NCBI GenBank assembly: GCA_001643675.2
Contig: LSRY02000009.1
Coordinates: 1 to 64,000 of the forward strand
Source: Monocercomonoides exilis
Lineage: Eukaryota > Preaxostyla > Oxymonadida > Polymastigidae
Direction: 5' to 3'
Length of the DNA stretch: 64,000 nucleotides
The notes under the pieces are model-generated. The model was not told the origin of the DNA and did not search any database. It saw nothing but the letters and a program-made list of their open reading frames with translations. Shown here piece after piece: positions 1-10,627 of the stretch (its first letter is position 1; every line of letters begins with the position of its first letter). A program made the translations under genes and the position numbers.

Positions 1-2560
1 CATAGAAATTAAAGCTTTCAGATCGTATTTCTCAGAATGAGAATGTTTTCATTGGCTTATTTTGGAATTCATAAAAGATGACGATAAGCTGAAGGAATTA
101 AATAGCAAGGAAAAGAGGCAGATAAAGAAGGAAGAAGATGAAGTTGCAAAAATAGTTGAAGGAGTTGAAAAAGAAATAATAAGAAAAAGATGATGACGAG
201 GAGGAAGAAGAAGATTATGAAAGCTATGAAGGTGGAGCAATTGAGAATTGTGAAACGCATTCAATCCTTTTAATAAAGATGTTGAAAATGACTTGAATGA
301 TGTCGACCGATAAAAACACATTATTCGATGAGTTGATTTCAGATGAAATAGACAATCTTTATCACAAAATATGTGAAAGGGAAAGAGATACAAACAGATG
401 AAGAATGAAGTCCACAAATCGTTGATTGCCTATGAGTGGTTGAACTGCTTTGTCCCTCACAAAAAGAAAATTGTGTTTGTCCGTTGGTGTTCATAATTCA
501 AACGAACGAAACGTCTGATGAGGATATTGGCAGAGAATAATTCGAAATCGAAGAAGGCGTTGACAATTGATGAAGTTGACTTCAATTGCAAAAATTTCAA
601 ATGAAATAAGAAGAAAATGACGAATTTTATGATTATGTGATTGATGTGTCGATTCTGGCAATGAGCATCTTTTATTGAAGTGAGACTGTTGAGAATGATA
701 GCGAAGGTGAAGAAAAATAGAAGATGTCAGGTTTTTCAAGTCACGTTGGGCGATAGAAAAAACTGAATGTGTTCTGAATGTGAATGACCATCCAGCTTAT
801 CAGCCCAGATAAAAGAGTCGCAACTGCAAAACATTCCGAACAAAAATGCCAAATAAACTGCTTTTCTCTTTCTTGCAAACTCATGTTAAGCATTGTCAGG
901 CTATGCAGCATGCAAAACAGATGGTAAGAAACGAATGACTTCGTTGAATGCAATCCAAACAAGAATCATCTCAAAACTTCTGGATCTTTTGCAAAGGATT
1001 TCAGGGCTTCCCTCTCTTTGTGGTATTCCTGTACTTGATCAATTTGTATTCATTGAAAGAACACCTTAAAAGAAAATGAATGAAATAAAAGAAAATCAAA
1101 CCATTTTTTTTCTTGAAATATTTTCCTATCTCCAACTCACTCGAAATGATCAGCCCACCTGGCTTTCTTGCAATATAAAATTTCCTCTTGCCACAAAAAT
1201 TCAGACAACTGGACAATAAATGGCTGGAATAGAAAGTCATTGAAAGCACAGAATCCATTGTGAAACGAGCTGTAATATCAGATTAAAACACATAATTCTT
1301 AAATAAACAAGAAATCAACTCTTTTTCAAAGACTTATTTAACGCCATTTCTTTGCTGATAGCTTTCCAACGGGTTTCGCGTAAATGGCGATGCGTTTGTC
1401 GTTAAGACCAGCTGAGTGTTTCGCTCTGTTCGCTTCCTCCATTGTCCTATGCTTCCAATTCCCTTTCCTTTCCACAAAAGAAAATCTTCTCCCAAATAAA
1501 AATCACGCAAAATAAGTCCTGAGCATAAGATATACCAAGTACACAACATTTCGCTCGAAATGAACAAGCTGTTCATTTCAACTTTTCTAACATTTTAATC
1601 GCTTTTTTTGTATCTTGCTTTATTCATTTTTCATTCAAAATATCACAGCCGATGTTGCATCATGTATTTTGCAACATATAACTTGATTCAAACTTCATGC
1701 AACTTCCCTCATCAATTCACTTTTTGGAAGCAATCGATGCAAACAGCCACCCGCTCCTCCATTTGAAGGCTAAATCCCTGTTCTTCTTCAATGCTATAAC
1801 TCGCATGAGTGCATCTGTGTTTGCGCTCAATAGTAGCTCAAATATGCTCAGGCTGCTGCAAATAATTTATCAAAAATCTTCACTAATAAAATTATAGGTT
1901 GCAGACCCTTATTAAATAACCAAACAATAAATGAATGTTTTGTTGCCCTTCGTCTTGCCTGTTTTGAGGTAAAAGAATGAAAATGATGCAGAGGAAAAAG
2001 TTTATGAATGTGCATCTTCAGGTATTTTAATCGATATTTGTGACTCTTTTGAAGTAGATGTTCCTTCAACATTCAGAAAATGAACCAATATGTTGCTTCA
2101 TCTTGATTTTTCCGAAGGCAGCAGGACCAGTAACAAATGTTTTATGGTGTGCATGGGGCATTACTGAATCACTGCTTATGCGATTTTATCTGTTCTTTTT
2201 TTATTATTATGAAATAAATAAATTTTTTATTGACTTTTGAAAGGGGCTTGGGCGATTGAACGATTTGAGGGACCTGGAGCAAAAAAGAGAAAAGCGAAGA
2301 AATGGATGAAATATGGGAAGATGTGAGATTTGAAGAGACGGGTGCGATTTGTGGAGTGGGTTGTTGAAAAGATAATCGAGAAAATTGTGGATGGAAAGGG
2401 ATTGGGGTTGGTGTTGGGATTTTGGCGTTGGAGTATCGGGAGATGTTTTGAAGGGCCAAAGGTTAAACGGGACGGTGGCTTGTTTTTTTCTTTGAAAATG
2501 AAAAGATTTGAAAGTAAGAATTCTGATGAAGAGAAGAAAAACGAAAAATAAAAGGATGAA
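1..2560. other. Gene-poor left edge with decayed coding-like debris
   Basis: No intact gene was found. The plus strand has short charged segments (for example around 73-190 and 300-400, rich in Lys/Glu/Asp) that read like remains of coding sequence but are broken by stops in every frame. About 1350-1480 is locally less AT-rich and has an 80-codon minus-strand open frame with no recognisable motif. Nothing here could be assigned a function. The reading is inference from composition only. Confidence 0.35.
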
Positions 2561-2740
2561 ATGCTCCTGTGGGAATGTTTGCAATGGAACGTAATTCTGA
2601 ATGAAGGCCTTTCAGTGGAATTGCTGTTGATTTGTGTGGCTTGCCTGCTGAAAGGTGTGTTGGAGAAAGAAGGAAAGGGAGGAGACTCAAAAGAAGTTGA
2701 AATGAGTTTGCTCGGCTTGAGTCATTTTCACACAACGTTC
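2561..2740 (+). pseudogene. Remnant of the multicopy family gene (end of middle exon)
   Basis: The frame reads CLLKGVLEKEGKGGDSKEVE followed by MSLLGLSHF. This aligns with the end of the middle exon of the family found intact at 31094-32431 and 51743-53150, where the matching parts read CLLKVALNKEENKETQKEAE and ALLAL. The segment stops at the position where the intact genes have their second intron. The expected last exon, which begins with ELYLNEIKEI in other copies, is not recognisable downstream; only scrambled, stop-broken sequence follows to about 3100. It is the most diverged of the five copies seen, and its function is unknown. Confidence 0.5.
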
Positions 2741-3910
2741 AAGTGTGTCTTTTTTTTTTCAATTTTTTATTTTTTTTTTGAAATGTATATATATTGAATA
2801 GGAAACAGACAATGAGTGATATTTGAAGGAAGAAACAGGAAGCTTCAAGCGCAATCAGTTGCAGCACGATTTGAGGGGACTTGTAAATGGATGAGTTTTG
2901 GAGAAATTGATGAAGTGTTTGATGAAGCGCAGAGATGGAGGAAGTTAGAGTAAATGAGCTGGGTTTTGGAAGAGAAGATTCAAAAGAAGTGAAAGAGGTG
3001 GGAACGCATGTGTATTGGAGAAGAGAATATGATGAGAGGATAAGAGAAGGGAGAGAATGACTGAACCCTGATGGATGTGATTGAAAGAAGATGAAGAAGA
3101 GGAATTTGAAGAAATCAACATTTTCAGTTTCTGAGGGGAAAGAGGAGGCAACCACTCAAGAGCATTCGATGAACGATAGATATCCAAATTATTTGATATG
3201 GCTCAATCTGTTTGTGAATTTTTTGTGTTTATGTTTTTCTTATCAATATGAAGTTCATTTGCCATATTCAATATTTTATCTCAATGACAGCATCACATGA
3301 AGCCTTTTCATTATCTTCTTCAGAAACATCATTCAATTGATTGCACATTTCTCTTTTACTTCATTTCTTCTTCTTATTCTTCTTTACCATCTTCTTCTTC
3401 ATTCAACAAAAATGAAGCAATTCTTCAATTAAACAGTGCTTTCTCCAAGTATCTTAATTTTTCTGAAAAATGTTTTTTTCATCTTTCAACGTAACTTATG
3501 TTTATTCTTTTTCTCTTTCAACAGTGTCTGTTGTATTCTAATAAATTGCTTGTATTGTTTCAAAAGCATGATAGATTTTGTTCAATTGTCAGATGAATTG
3601 ATTATTTAACAAATAACAAAAAGTGATGAAATGTTCATGTTATCAAAAAATGAAAAAGAAATGAAAATTGGAAAATATGTGAACTTCAAAAAAATTTTTA
3701 AAACATAAAAACAAATAATAAACGATATTAGAATGATAACGAATAAATGAAATAAAAATTCGATGAAGATGCAGTTTCAGATACATTTCTTAAAGGTGAA
3801 TTGTTTCTATTTCTTGTCGCGATGGTGGACTTTTAGCATTTTTATGAGTCTTCTTCAAAAATTTCTCAAGCACGTTATATTTTTCAAAACATTTTAATGT
3901 TGAAATAAAT
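2741..3910. other. Intergenic, no gene seen
   Basis: This stretch is AT-rich, with a short serine-codon-like run (TCT/TCA) near 3363-3405 and poly-T tracts. No open frame shows a motif or splice structure. It ends where the outer terminal repeat of the 6.2-kb element begins. Confidence 0.5.
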
Positions 3911-4424
3911 AATGTGAATATGGTTTTTCATTTCATAAAATGCATTTTTATTTAATCATAAAAAAAATATTGAATATATACATATATATTTTTAAGACTC
4001 AATAAAATACAAAAACCAAAAAAAAGTCACCATTTCATGAAAATATGTCAAATTGAAAATCTCGATCACAAAAGTGGTCACTAATTTTTCTTCAGATTTT
4101 GCAACAAACAGACATAAAAAGATGTGGGGAAGCGGTTTGTGCGGAAATCTGAGAAAAAATTAGTGACCACTTTTGTGATCGCCAGTCATTTTGAAAAACA
4201 CTTTTATTAAGGTTCTCATCAGATTTGATCCGTTGAACGATCGGAACTATTATAAAACTGAAACTTGAATGACTGGCGATCACAAAAGTGGTCACTAATT
4301 TTTCAGATTTGCAACAAACCGCTTCCCCACATCTTTTTATGTCTGTTTGTTGCAAAATCTGAAGAAAAATTAGTGACCACTTTTGTGATCGAGATTTTCA
4401 ATTTGACATATTTTCATGAAAATT
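3911..4424. repeat. Left terminal inverted repeat with nested palindrome
   Basis: The outer part, 3911-4035, is simple AT-rich sequence. The inner part, about 4036-4424, is itself a palindrome: it opens with CATGAAAATATGTCAAATTG and closes with the reverse complement. The arms contain GATCACAAAAGTGGTCACTA, which recurs in both orientations. A non-identical centre of roughly 95 bp (about 4183-4277) is bounded by GCCAGTCATT and AATGACTGGC. The same arrangement is mirrored at 9611-10124. Confidence 0.9.
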
Positions 4425-4699
4425 TTCGTATAGAAATATTTATTTATTATTTATATTTTTTTTCATATATTTGTTTATGATTTATTGTTATTATGTTATT
4501 ATAATTAGTTTTAATGAGAAACATTTATGCGTTGATTTTTGGAAAAAGACAAAAAATAGTGATATCAGTTTCCAATATCAATTCATCATTTTAATAAAAT
4601 CAAATTGCATAAATACTTATTTTTGTGTGAAACATGGTGTTTTTCACCGAAAAAGAAATGTGACTTTTGTTCCATAATAAATTCAGAAAAATATAAACA

Positions 4700-7600
4700 A
4701 TGAATATTTCCAAACCTCAATCGACTCTATATTCTCGATGCAAAGTATTATGGAATGAAATTAAGCGCATCGGCGGAGATGACGTGGATTCGTTACTTGC
4801 CTATTTGTTTTATTCTTACAGGCAATCAACTTCTGTAATTAACGATTTACTGAAGACATTGAACGGTTTGATTTTTTATTTATTCATGTTTTATATAGAA
4901 AATTTCATGAACTGTCATTGTTGTTATTTTCTTAACTATTAATTCAATATTTTTCTCATGAACAGAATATCACATAAAGCTGCTGGAAGACCTGTCTGTG
5001 GTGTACAACAACGCTCCTTTGCACACTCAGACAGTAATGCTGCAAGCGCTGTCACGCAACACATCATTATCCGATTTACAAGACTATGGATATGATGTCA
5101 CAGAGGGAAAATTTATTTACGCGAAGCAAACGCTGAAGAAAAACCAAGGATTTATCATCACTCCTCTAAAACCTCATCTTCCGTCTTGCAAAAGTGGTTT
5201 GTTTTTATTTGAATTTTTTGAATAATTTTCTCTGTTCATTTTAGGCTTAAATGAACAGGGATTGGGAAAAAGGGCAACAACTGGATGTTGGCCCATTCAA
5301 CTGAAGCATCCACTTCTCTTCAATCAGCAAAGAAAAAGCAGCGAGCTGAGCCAGATTACACCAGATATATTGATGAAGAGCCTGGGAAAATGAAATTGTT
5401 ACAGAAAATTCTTCTTCAAAGAAAAAGAAATCTTCATTATCAGAAAAATCACATCAACAAAATAAAAAATCAAGTTCTATTTCGGAAAAAAATTCATCTG
5501 CATCAACTTTTTCATCGTCTGAAGCTATTGATGCTCCAATCAACACCCCAATAAGGAGAGAAAGGAGGTCAACAAAAAATAAAAAGAATAATTCAAATCA
5601 CAAACGTCACTCTTCTCCATCTCCAATACCAATTCACAAATTCTTCAAAACAAAACAATCGTCAACATATTCTTCTTCTTCTCCTCTTCCTCCTTGTTCT
5701 CCTTCTTCTTCTCCTCCTCCTCCTTCTTCTTCTTTTTCTTCTTTTTCTTCTTCTTCATCTTCTTCCTCTTCTTCAAATTCTTCTTCTTCAAATTCTTCTT
5801 CTTCTTCAAATTCTTCTTCTTCAAATTCTTCTTCTTCAAATTCTTCTTCAAATTCTTCTTCAAATTCTTCTTCTTCTTCTTCTCCTCCTCCTCCTCCTCC
5901 TTCTTCTTATTCTTATTCTTCATCTTCCCCATTTTTATCTTCATCTTCTTCCTCTTCATCCAAAAAGCAACAAAAAATGACAATCAATTCTTCATTAACT
6001 TGCAATTCTTCTTCATATTTAAGAAATGAAAATGATTGGGTGAGCAAGCAATTGCTTGAATATGTCACTTCTCCCACTCTTGTTCCTCCACAGGCATTTC
6101 AAGATCTTCTATCTTCATTTGCAAAAGACAGCAACACTTCTCCATCTCCACAAAACACTCATTCAGACGAAAGTTATAATTCAAATTGTAAAAATAATAT
6201 GAATATCATTTCAAATAATTACACAATGGATTTTCTTCCTGAAATTCAATCTCATTCTCCATCAATTTCTTCAAGTGTCAAAACCACTTCAATCGCTTCA
6301 TCAAAAACAAAGAAAGGATTAAAAAATCTTGGAAATACTTGCTATCTTGCCTCTCTCCTTCAATGTATATCTTCAATCACTTCACAAAAACAATCAATAA
6401 TTAAAACCATTTCATTTCAAAACAATTTATCTTCTCGAGTATTGAGTGTTTGTCAACAACTTACCAAAGATGGAATGACAGTGCGTTCATGGGTCCCATC
6501 ACTGATCAACAAATGGGAAGACTTTTGTGGATATAGAAGCAGACAGCAACAAAATGTCATCGAGGCGTTTGACAATCTTCACCAACTTCTTCAAAAAAAT
6601 GAGTTAATAAACAAGGATACCTTCAATCCTGTTTTAATCACACATTTCAAATGCCAAAAATGTCAAAAAATCACATCACACTTCAATGAAATTTGTGACA
6701 ATGTCGTTATCAATTCTTCTTCTCCTCACAACGGCCTATCTTCTCTTTTTGCGACTGAAGTTTTAAACGAAAAGAATTGTGTTTATTGCGATGAATGCAA
6801 GGAAAAATGCTGTGCTGCGAGATGGGAGGAAATGGCTGCATTTCCAGAGGTGCTAGCCCTCTGTCATGAATGCACTGATTCTGCTAGTTCAGCACCTTCG
6901 AGAACATTACTAATGGAAACAGACAGAGTCAATCAGCGCACGTTTTGTAAAGGATTTTCTTCTAAAGATATTCAACATCTTCAAAAAGATAATCAAGAAA
7001 CAATCATATATCATTTTTCTGGACAAATACTATTCAAACGTCTGGATCAACAAAACGGACATTACATCGCAGTTGTGAAAAGAAAAAGTGGAATCAATAG
7101 TTTTTGGAATATTTGCAATGATGAAAGTGTTTCTGAATTCGATAGTGACAAATGGAGTTCTTCATGGAAAGATCTTTATGTTCAAGGCTACGTTCCTTCA
7201 CTTTCATTCTACATCAAGGAAAAAACAAAACCAACACTGTCAACTCTTCAATTTGGTGGTTCATCATCTTCTTCAGAAACATCAAATAATAACACTTCAA
7301 ATAACTCATCATCATCGTCAACAACAACAACTGCTACGTCATCTGCATTCATCACACCACCTCATCGAACAACTTCCATTCCTCCACTCTCTTCGTCAAT
7401 TTCAACAAGTTATGGATTGGAAGCACTGAAAGAAAAACGAAAGAAAACGGGCATCTTTTCTCCCAACGAAAAGAGATTAATCTTCAAGCCCAAGACGAAA
7501 TTATGGAAAGAGTTTACAGAAGAAACAAATATCAAAATTTCTCTTTCCCACTTCTACAAGCTGACATCAAACTTCTCGAAAGCGAAAAGGCGTACTGATC

Positions 7601-8712
7601 TGTGTGGAATGTGTGAGAAGTTGAGCTATTTGGAGAATAAACTCAAATCTTCACAAAACAAAAATGGACTTTCTTCTGCTGAATTTCACACACTCAAACT
7701 TCTTCGTCAACATCGACTAGTTGCAGAAATGCAACGAAAACATTATCAATCAACAGTCGACAATCTGAAAGAGGGAGAAGCAGTCTTCGTCTTCGACTTT
7801 AAAGAAAAATGGAAACTCCCTATCAGAAAAAATCAACTTCAACAGGAATTCTTCAATTATCAACAAGTTTCTCAATTCACAATCATCTCTCTTCAAAAAA
7901 TAAATAATCAACTTGAAAAACGAACATTCAACTTCTTCTCCGACTGCCTCTCAAATGATCACAGATTTGTCATTGAGTGTCTGGAATCTGTGATCAAAAG
8001 GCACTTCTTCTCAGACACTCACACTTTTAAGTTCTTCTGCGATTCGGTACCACACAACCGAAATCGCTTCCTTCTTCACTTCATCCTCTCCAAACAATCG
8101 AAACTTCTCAAAAAGAAAAATACTCAACTCAACTTCTTCGCTGAGCACCATGGAAAAAATATCTGTGATAGTGAATTTGGTGCGTTAGTGAATGCAATCG
8201 ACAACAATCTTTCGACTGAACACATCACCACACTTCATGATTTGATCAACTTCTTCGAAAACAATATGAACACTTCGACATCAGCTTCTTCAACTTCACA
8301 ATCAAACATTTTCTCAACATCATCATCGAACTCTTCACCATCTTCAACATCTGTCAATAACTTTGAGCATGAGAGGTACTTTGAAGAGTATGTACCATCT
8401 CAGCAAATCTCATGGCCGTCATTGTCAGTCCCTCACATGAAGGACTACTTATATTTTGAGCGCAAGGGCTCATTTGTCTCTGCTTCAGCTGTTGGATATC
8501 TTCCTCAACGCTCTCTGGTTGCCCTCGAATCTTCAACAATGAAAGAAAAAGTTCAAAGATCAAGAAAGTCATTTCACTCTGATATCACATCATCTAACTC
8601 TTCTCTTCTTTCTCAATCTTCTCAAGATCTTCTTTCAAGGAGATTTGAGCTTCTTCTTGACTCTTCTTCTTTTAATGAATCTCAAAATTGTTCTTTTGGT
8701 GTCCCTTATTAA
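4700..8712 (+). CDS. USP-type deubiquitinase fused to DDE transposase-like domain (spliced, one apparent frameshift)
   Basis: Three exons are inferred: 4700-4865, 4966-5196 and 5259-8712. The introns are GTTTG...AACAG, phase 1, 100 and 62 nt. The N-terminus resembles the helix-rich DNA-binding part of transposases. A Ser/Asn/Pro run lies at 5666-5960. Numbering from Met 5977, a peptidase C19 (USP) domain shows the Cys box GLKNLGNTCYLASLLQ (Cys122), CxxC zinc-finger pairs, and a His box GHYIAVV (His362) with Asp382. The C-terminal half matches a widespread uncharacterised transposase-like pattern: LKEGEAVFVFDF (Asp607), FFCDSVPHNRNRF (Asp689) and FFAEHHGKNICD (Glu723/Asp731). The frame changes by one between 5378 and 5554. 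One missing A in GGGAAAATG (5387-5390) would explain it and restore a 1283-residue protein. This may be a sequencing error or inactivation. The deubiquitinase role is inferred from family. Confidence 0.8.
5666..5960 (+). repeat. TCT/TCA/AAT low-complexity tract in coding sequence
   Basis: Imperfect trinucleotide repeats encode Ser-rich sequence with regular Asn and Pro codons inside the protease-transposase gene. Long poly-Lys or poly-Phe open frames seen on the other frames and strand here are artefacts of the repeat. Length variation is likely. Confidence 0.85.
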
Positions 8713-8716
8713 GAAA

Positions 8717-8854
8717 CTAGTTGTTGTGTATGCTTAGCTGGCACTCTATCGGAAGGGTGCTGGACATGACTGTTCGTATTAGATATTGCAGCCCGAAGGC
8801 TGCAATATCCGGACCTGGATACGACGAACAGCCTCCCAGGTGCACAACAGTTAG
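8717..8854 (-). ncRNA. Candidate structured RNA with pseudoknot, just after the transposase stop codon
   Basis: Several helices can be drawn by eye. A closing stem pairs 8717-8728 with 8843-8854 (12 bp with two G-U pairs). A perfect 12-bp hairpin pairs 8782-8793 with 8798-8809; on the minus strand its loop is UUCG closed by C-G, the classic stable tetraloop. 8770-8779 pairs with 8819-8831 (three-base bulge). 8813-8818 pairs with 8836-8841, crossing the previous helix as a pseudoknot. A small stem pairs 8741-8744 with 8757-8760. The segment is richer in G+C than its surroundings. The strand is uncertain; minus is preferred because of the tetraloop. It could be a self-cleaving or transposition-related RNA, or simply nested inverted-repeat DNA. 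Confidence 0.4.
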
Positions 8855-9610
8855 AATCCGATTGTTTTCTTGTGCTTTTTGTCCCTATAATGTCCCTATT
8901 ATTGAATTGGTTATTATCCCTATAATAATTGTATTTATCGAGATTCATTAATAAAGAGAGTTGTGAGGGAATTCATTGATCTTTGGGTAAGGTTTTTGGA
9001 AGGGAGAGTTGTTGAGAGTGTGAAATGTTGTTTTATCATTGTGTCTGTCTTTTTTCTTTGTTGGATTTGATCTTTTTGAGTCAAAGTTAGAGAAATATCA
9101 GAAAGGGGAGAGAGGATAAAAAACAGATGGAAAATAGACAAGTTAGTTTTTGTACTTTTTATATAAGTATTCTTTTTTGTTTGGAATTGTCTTTGATACC
9201 ACGAATTTGTTAAATTTGTACTATTTCTTCTTATATTTTTTATTGTTCAAAATTGTTGATATTTAGTTGATATTTGGTGATTGTTTAATGATTATGTGAT
9301 TGAATTATGTTTCTTTTGAAAGTTGATGAATCTGATTAGAAAATTTCTGACTGTTTTCAATTTTTTAATGATCAATATTGTGAAGTACTTTTTGTTTTTT
9401 ATGTCATTTTGATTGCAAAACGATTGTTATTTTTTAACGTATATTTTTCACTTTTCATAGTAAATTTTTCCACTTGTTCACTAAACAATTTATTGATAAA
9501 CATGTTATATATTTATAAAGATATCAACAAAAATAAATTTTTCATAATAATCGATAATATTACAAAACAAATTTCAAAAATATATCATCATACAACAAAA
9601 AGCAAATATT

Positions 9611-10124
9611 TCATGAAAATATGTCAAATTGAAAATCTCGATCACAAAAGTGGTCACTAATTTTTCTTCAGATTTTGCAACAAACAGACATAAAAAGATG
9701 TGGGGAAGCGGTTTGTTGCAAAATCTGAAGAAAAATTAGTGACCACTTTTGTGATCGCCAGTCATTTCAAGTTTCAGTTTTATAATAGTTCCGATCGTTC
9801 AACGGATCAAATCTGATGAGAACCTTAATAAAAGTGTTTTTCAAAATGACTGGCGATCACAAAAGTGGTCACTAATTTTTTCTCAGATTTCCGCACAAAC
9901 CGCTTCCCCACATCTTTTTATGTCTGTTTGTTGCAAAATCTGAAGAAAAATTAGTGACCACTTTTGTGATCGAGATTTTCAATTTGACATATTTTCATGA
10001 AATGGTGACTTTTTTTTGGTTTTTGTATTTTATTGAGTCTTAAAAATATATATGTATATATTCAATATTTTTTTTATGATTAAATAAAAATGCATTTTAT
10101 GAAATGAATAACCATATTCACATT
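9611..10124. repeat. Right terminal inverted repeat with nested palindrome
   Basis: This is the reverse complement of 3911-4424, with the same inner palindrome (9611-10002) and outer AT-rich part (10003-10124). The asymmetric details, such as the TTTCCGCACAAACCG variant of one palindrome arm, are preserved in mirror position. The two ends are therefore copies of one sequence rather than independent palindromes. Confidence 0.9.
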
Positions 10125-10627
10125 TTATGACAATTATAAAAGCGACAATAATAGCAATCAGTGCGATAATTTACATCAAAAATGTGTCAGCCCGCGAATG
10201 GAATATCAATGAAAATTAAAAAATATAAAATCCACATTCAGAAATTTATTTGAAAGCGATTCTTTTTTTCATGAGTATTTTTTTGTGATTCAACTCGTAA
10301 ACATCAAATGCTTGCTGTTCATTTCGTATGCGGCACAAGGCACATATTGCAATCTGTTCTATGCATCGAACGCAAACTCTGAAGCGAATATAAACCGAAT
10401 ATTAGTGGATGAAAAGCGAGAGACGAACGACACGCTTTTTCGGATGCAAACCCCTCTGTGTAATTCGCTCGCAAGTTCCACTTACCGGACAGTCTGTACA
10501 CATACAATGGGAGAGAGTGTGGCAGCTTTATGGGGTCATATTTTGGATGTAACACATTGCTGATTCAGATTAGTGTGGTGTTAGCAGTGGAAAAAGAGGA
10601 TGCAATGGTTTCATCCAAGGGCTTAAC

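Larger units (their letters stand above)
3911..10124 (+). mobile_element. 6.2-kb DNA transposon with ~510-bp palindromic TIRs, carrying a protease-transposase fusion
   Basis: Positions 3911-4424 and 9611-10124 are near-perfect inverted copies. The outermost bases read AATGTGAATATGG on the left and the reverse complement on the right. Between them lies one spliced plus-strand gene (4700-8712). A structured segment (8717-8854) and about 750 bp of AT-rich non-coding DNA (8855-9610, nothing recognised) follow it. Long inverted ends plus an internal DDE-type domain identify a cut-and-paste or self-synthesising DNA transposon. I could not see a clear target-site duplication: the left flank ends GAAATAAAT and the right flank begins TTATGAC. 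It carries no DNA polymerase or capsid gene, so it is not a complete Polinton/Maverick. Superfamily unassigned. Confidence 0.85.

Noticed and set aside
5645-5983. Minus-strand 112-codon Lys/Glu-rich open frame and plus-strand Phe-rich frame
   Set aside because: Both are shadows of the TCT/AAT repeat that encodes Ser/Asn in the protease-transposase gene.
8717-8854. Hammerhead or tRNA identity for the structured segment
   Set aside because: No CUGANGA...GAAA core is present, and no acceptor/T-arm box with a cloverleaf can be drawn.
3911-10124. Complete Polinton/Maverick or virus-like element
   Set aside because: No polymerase B, integrase, packaging ATPase or capsid frame is present between the TIRs; only one gene is coded.
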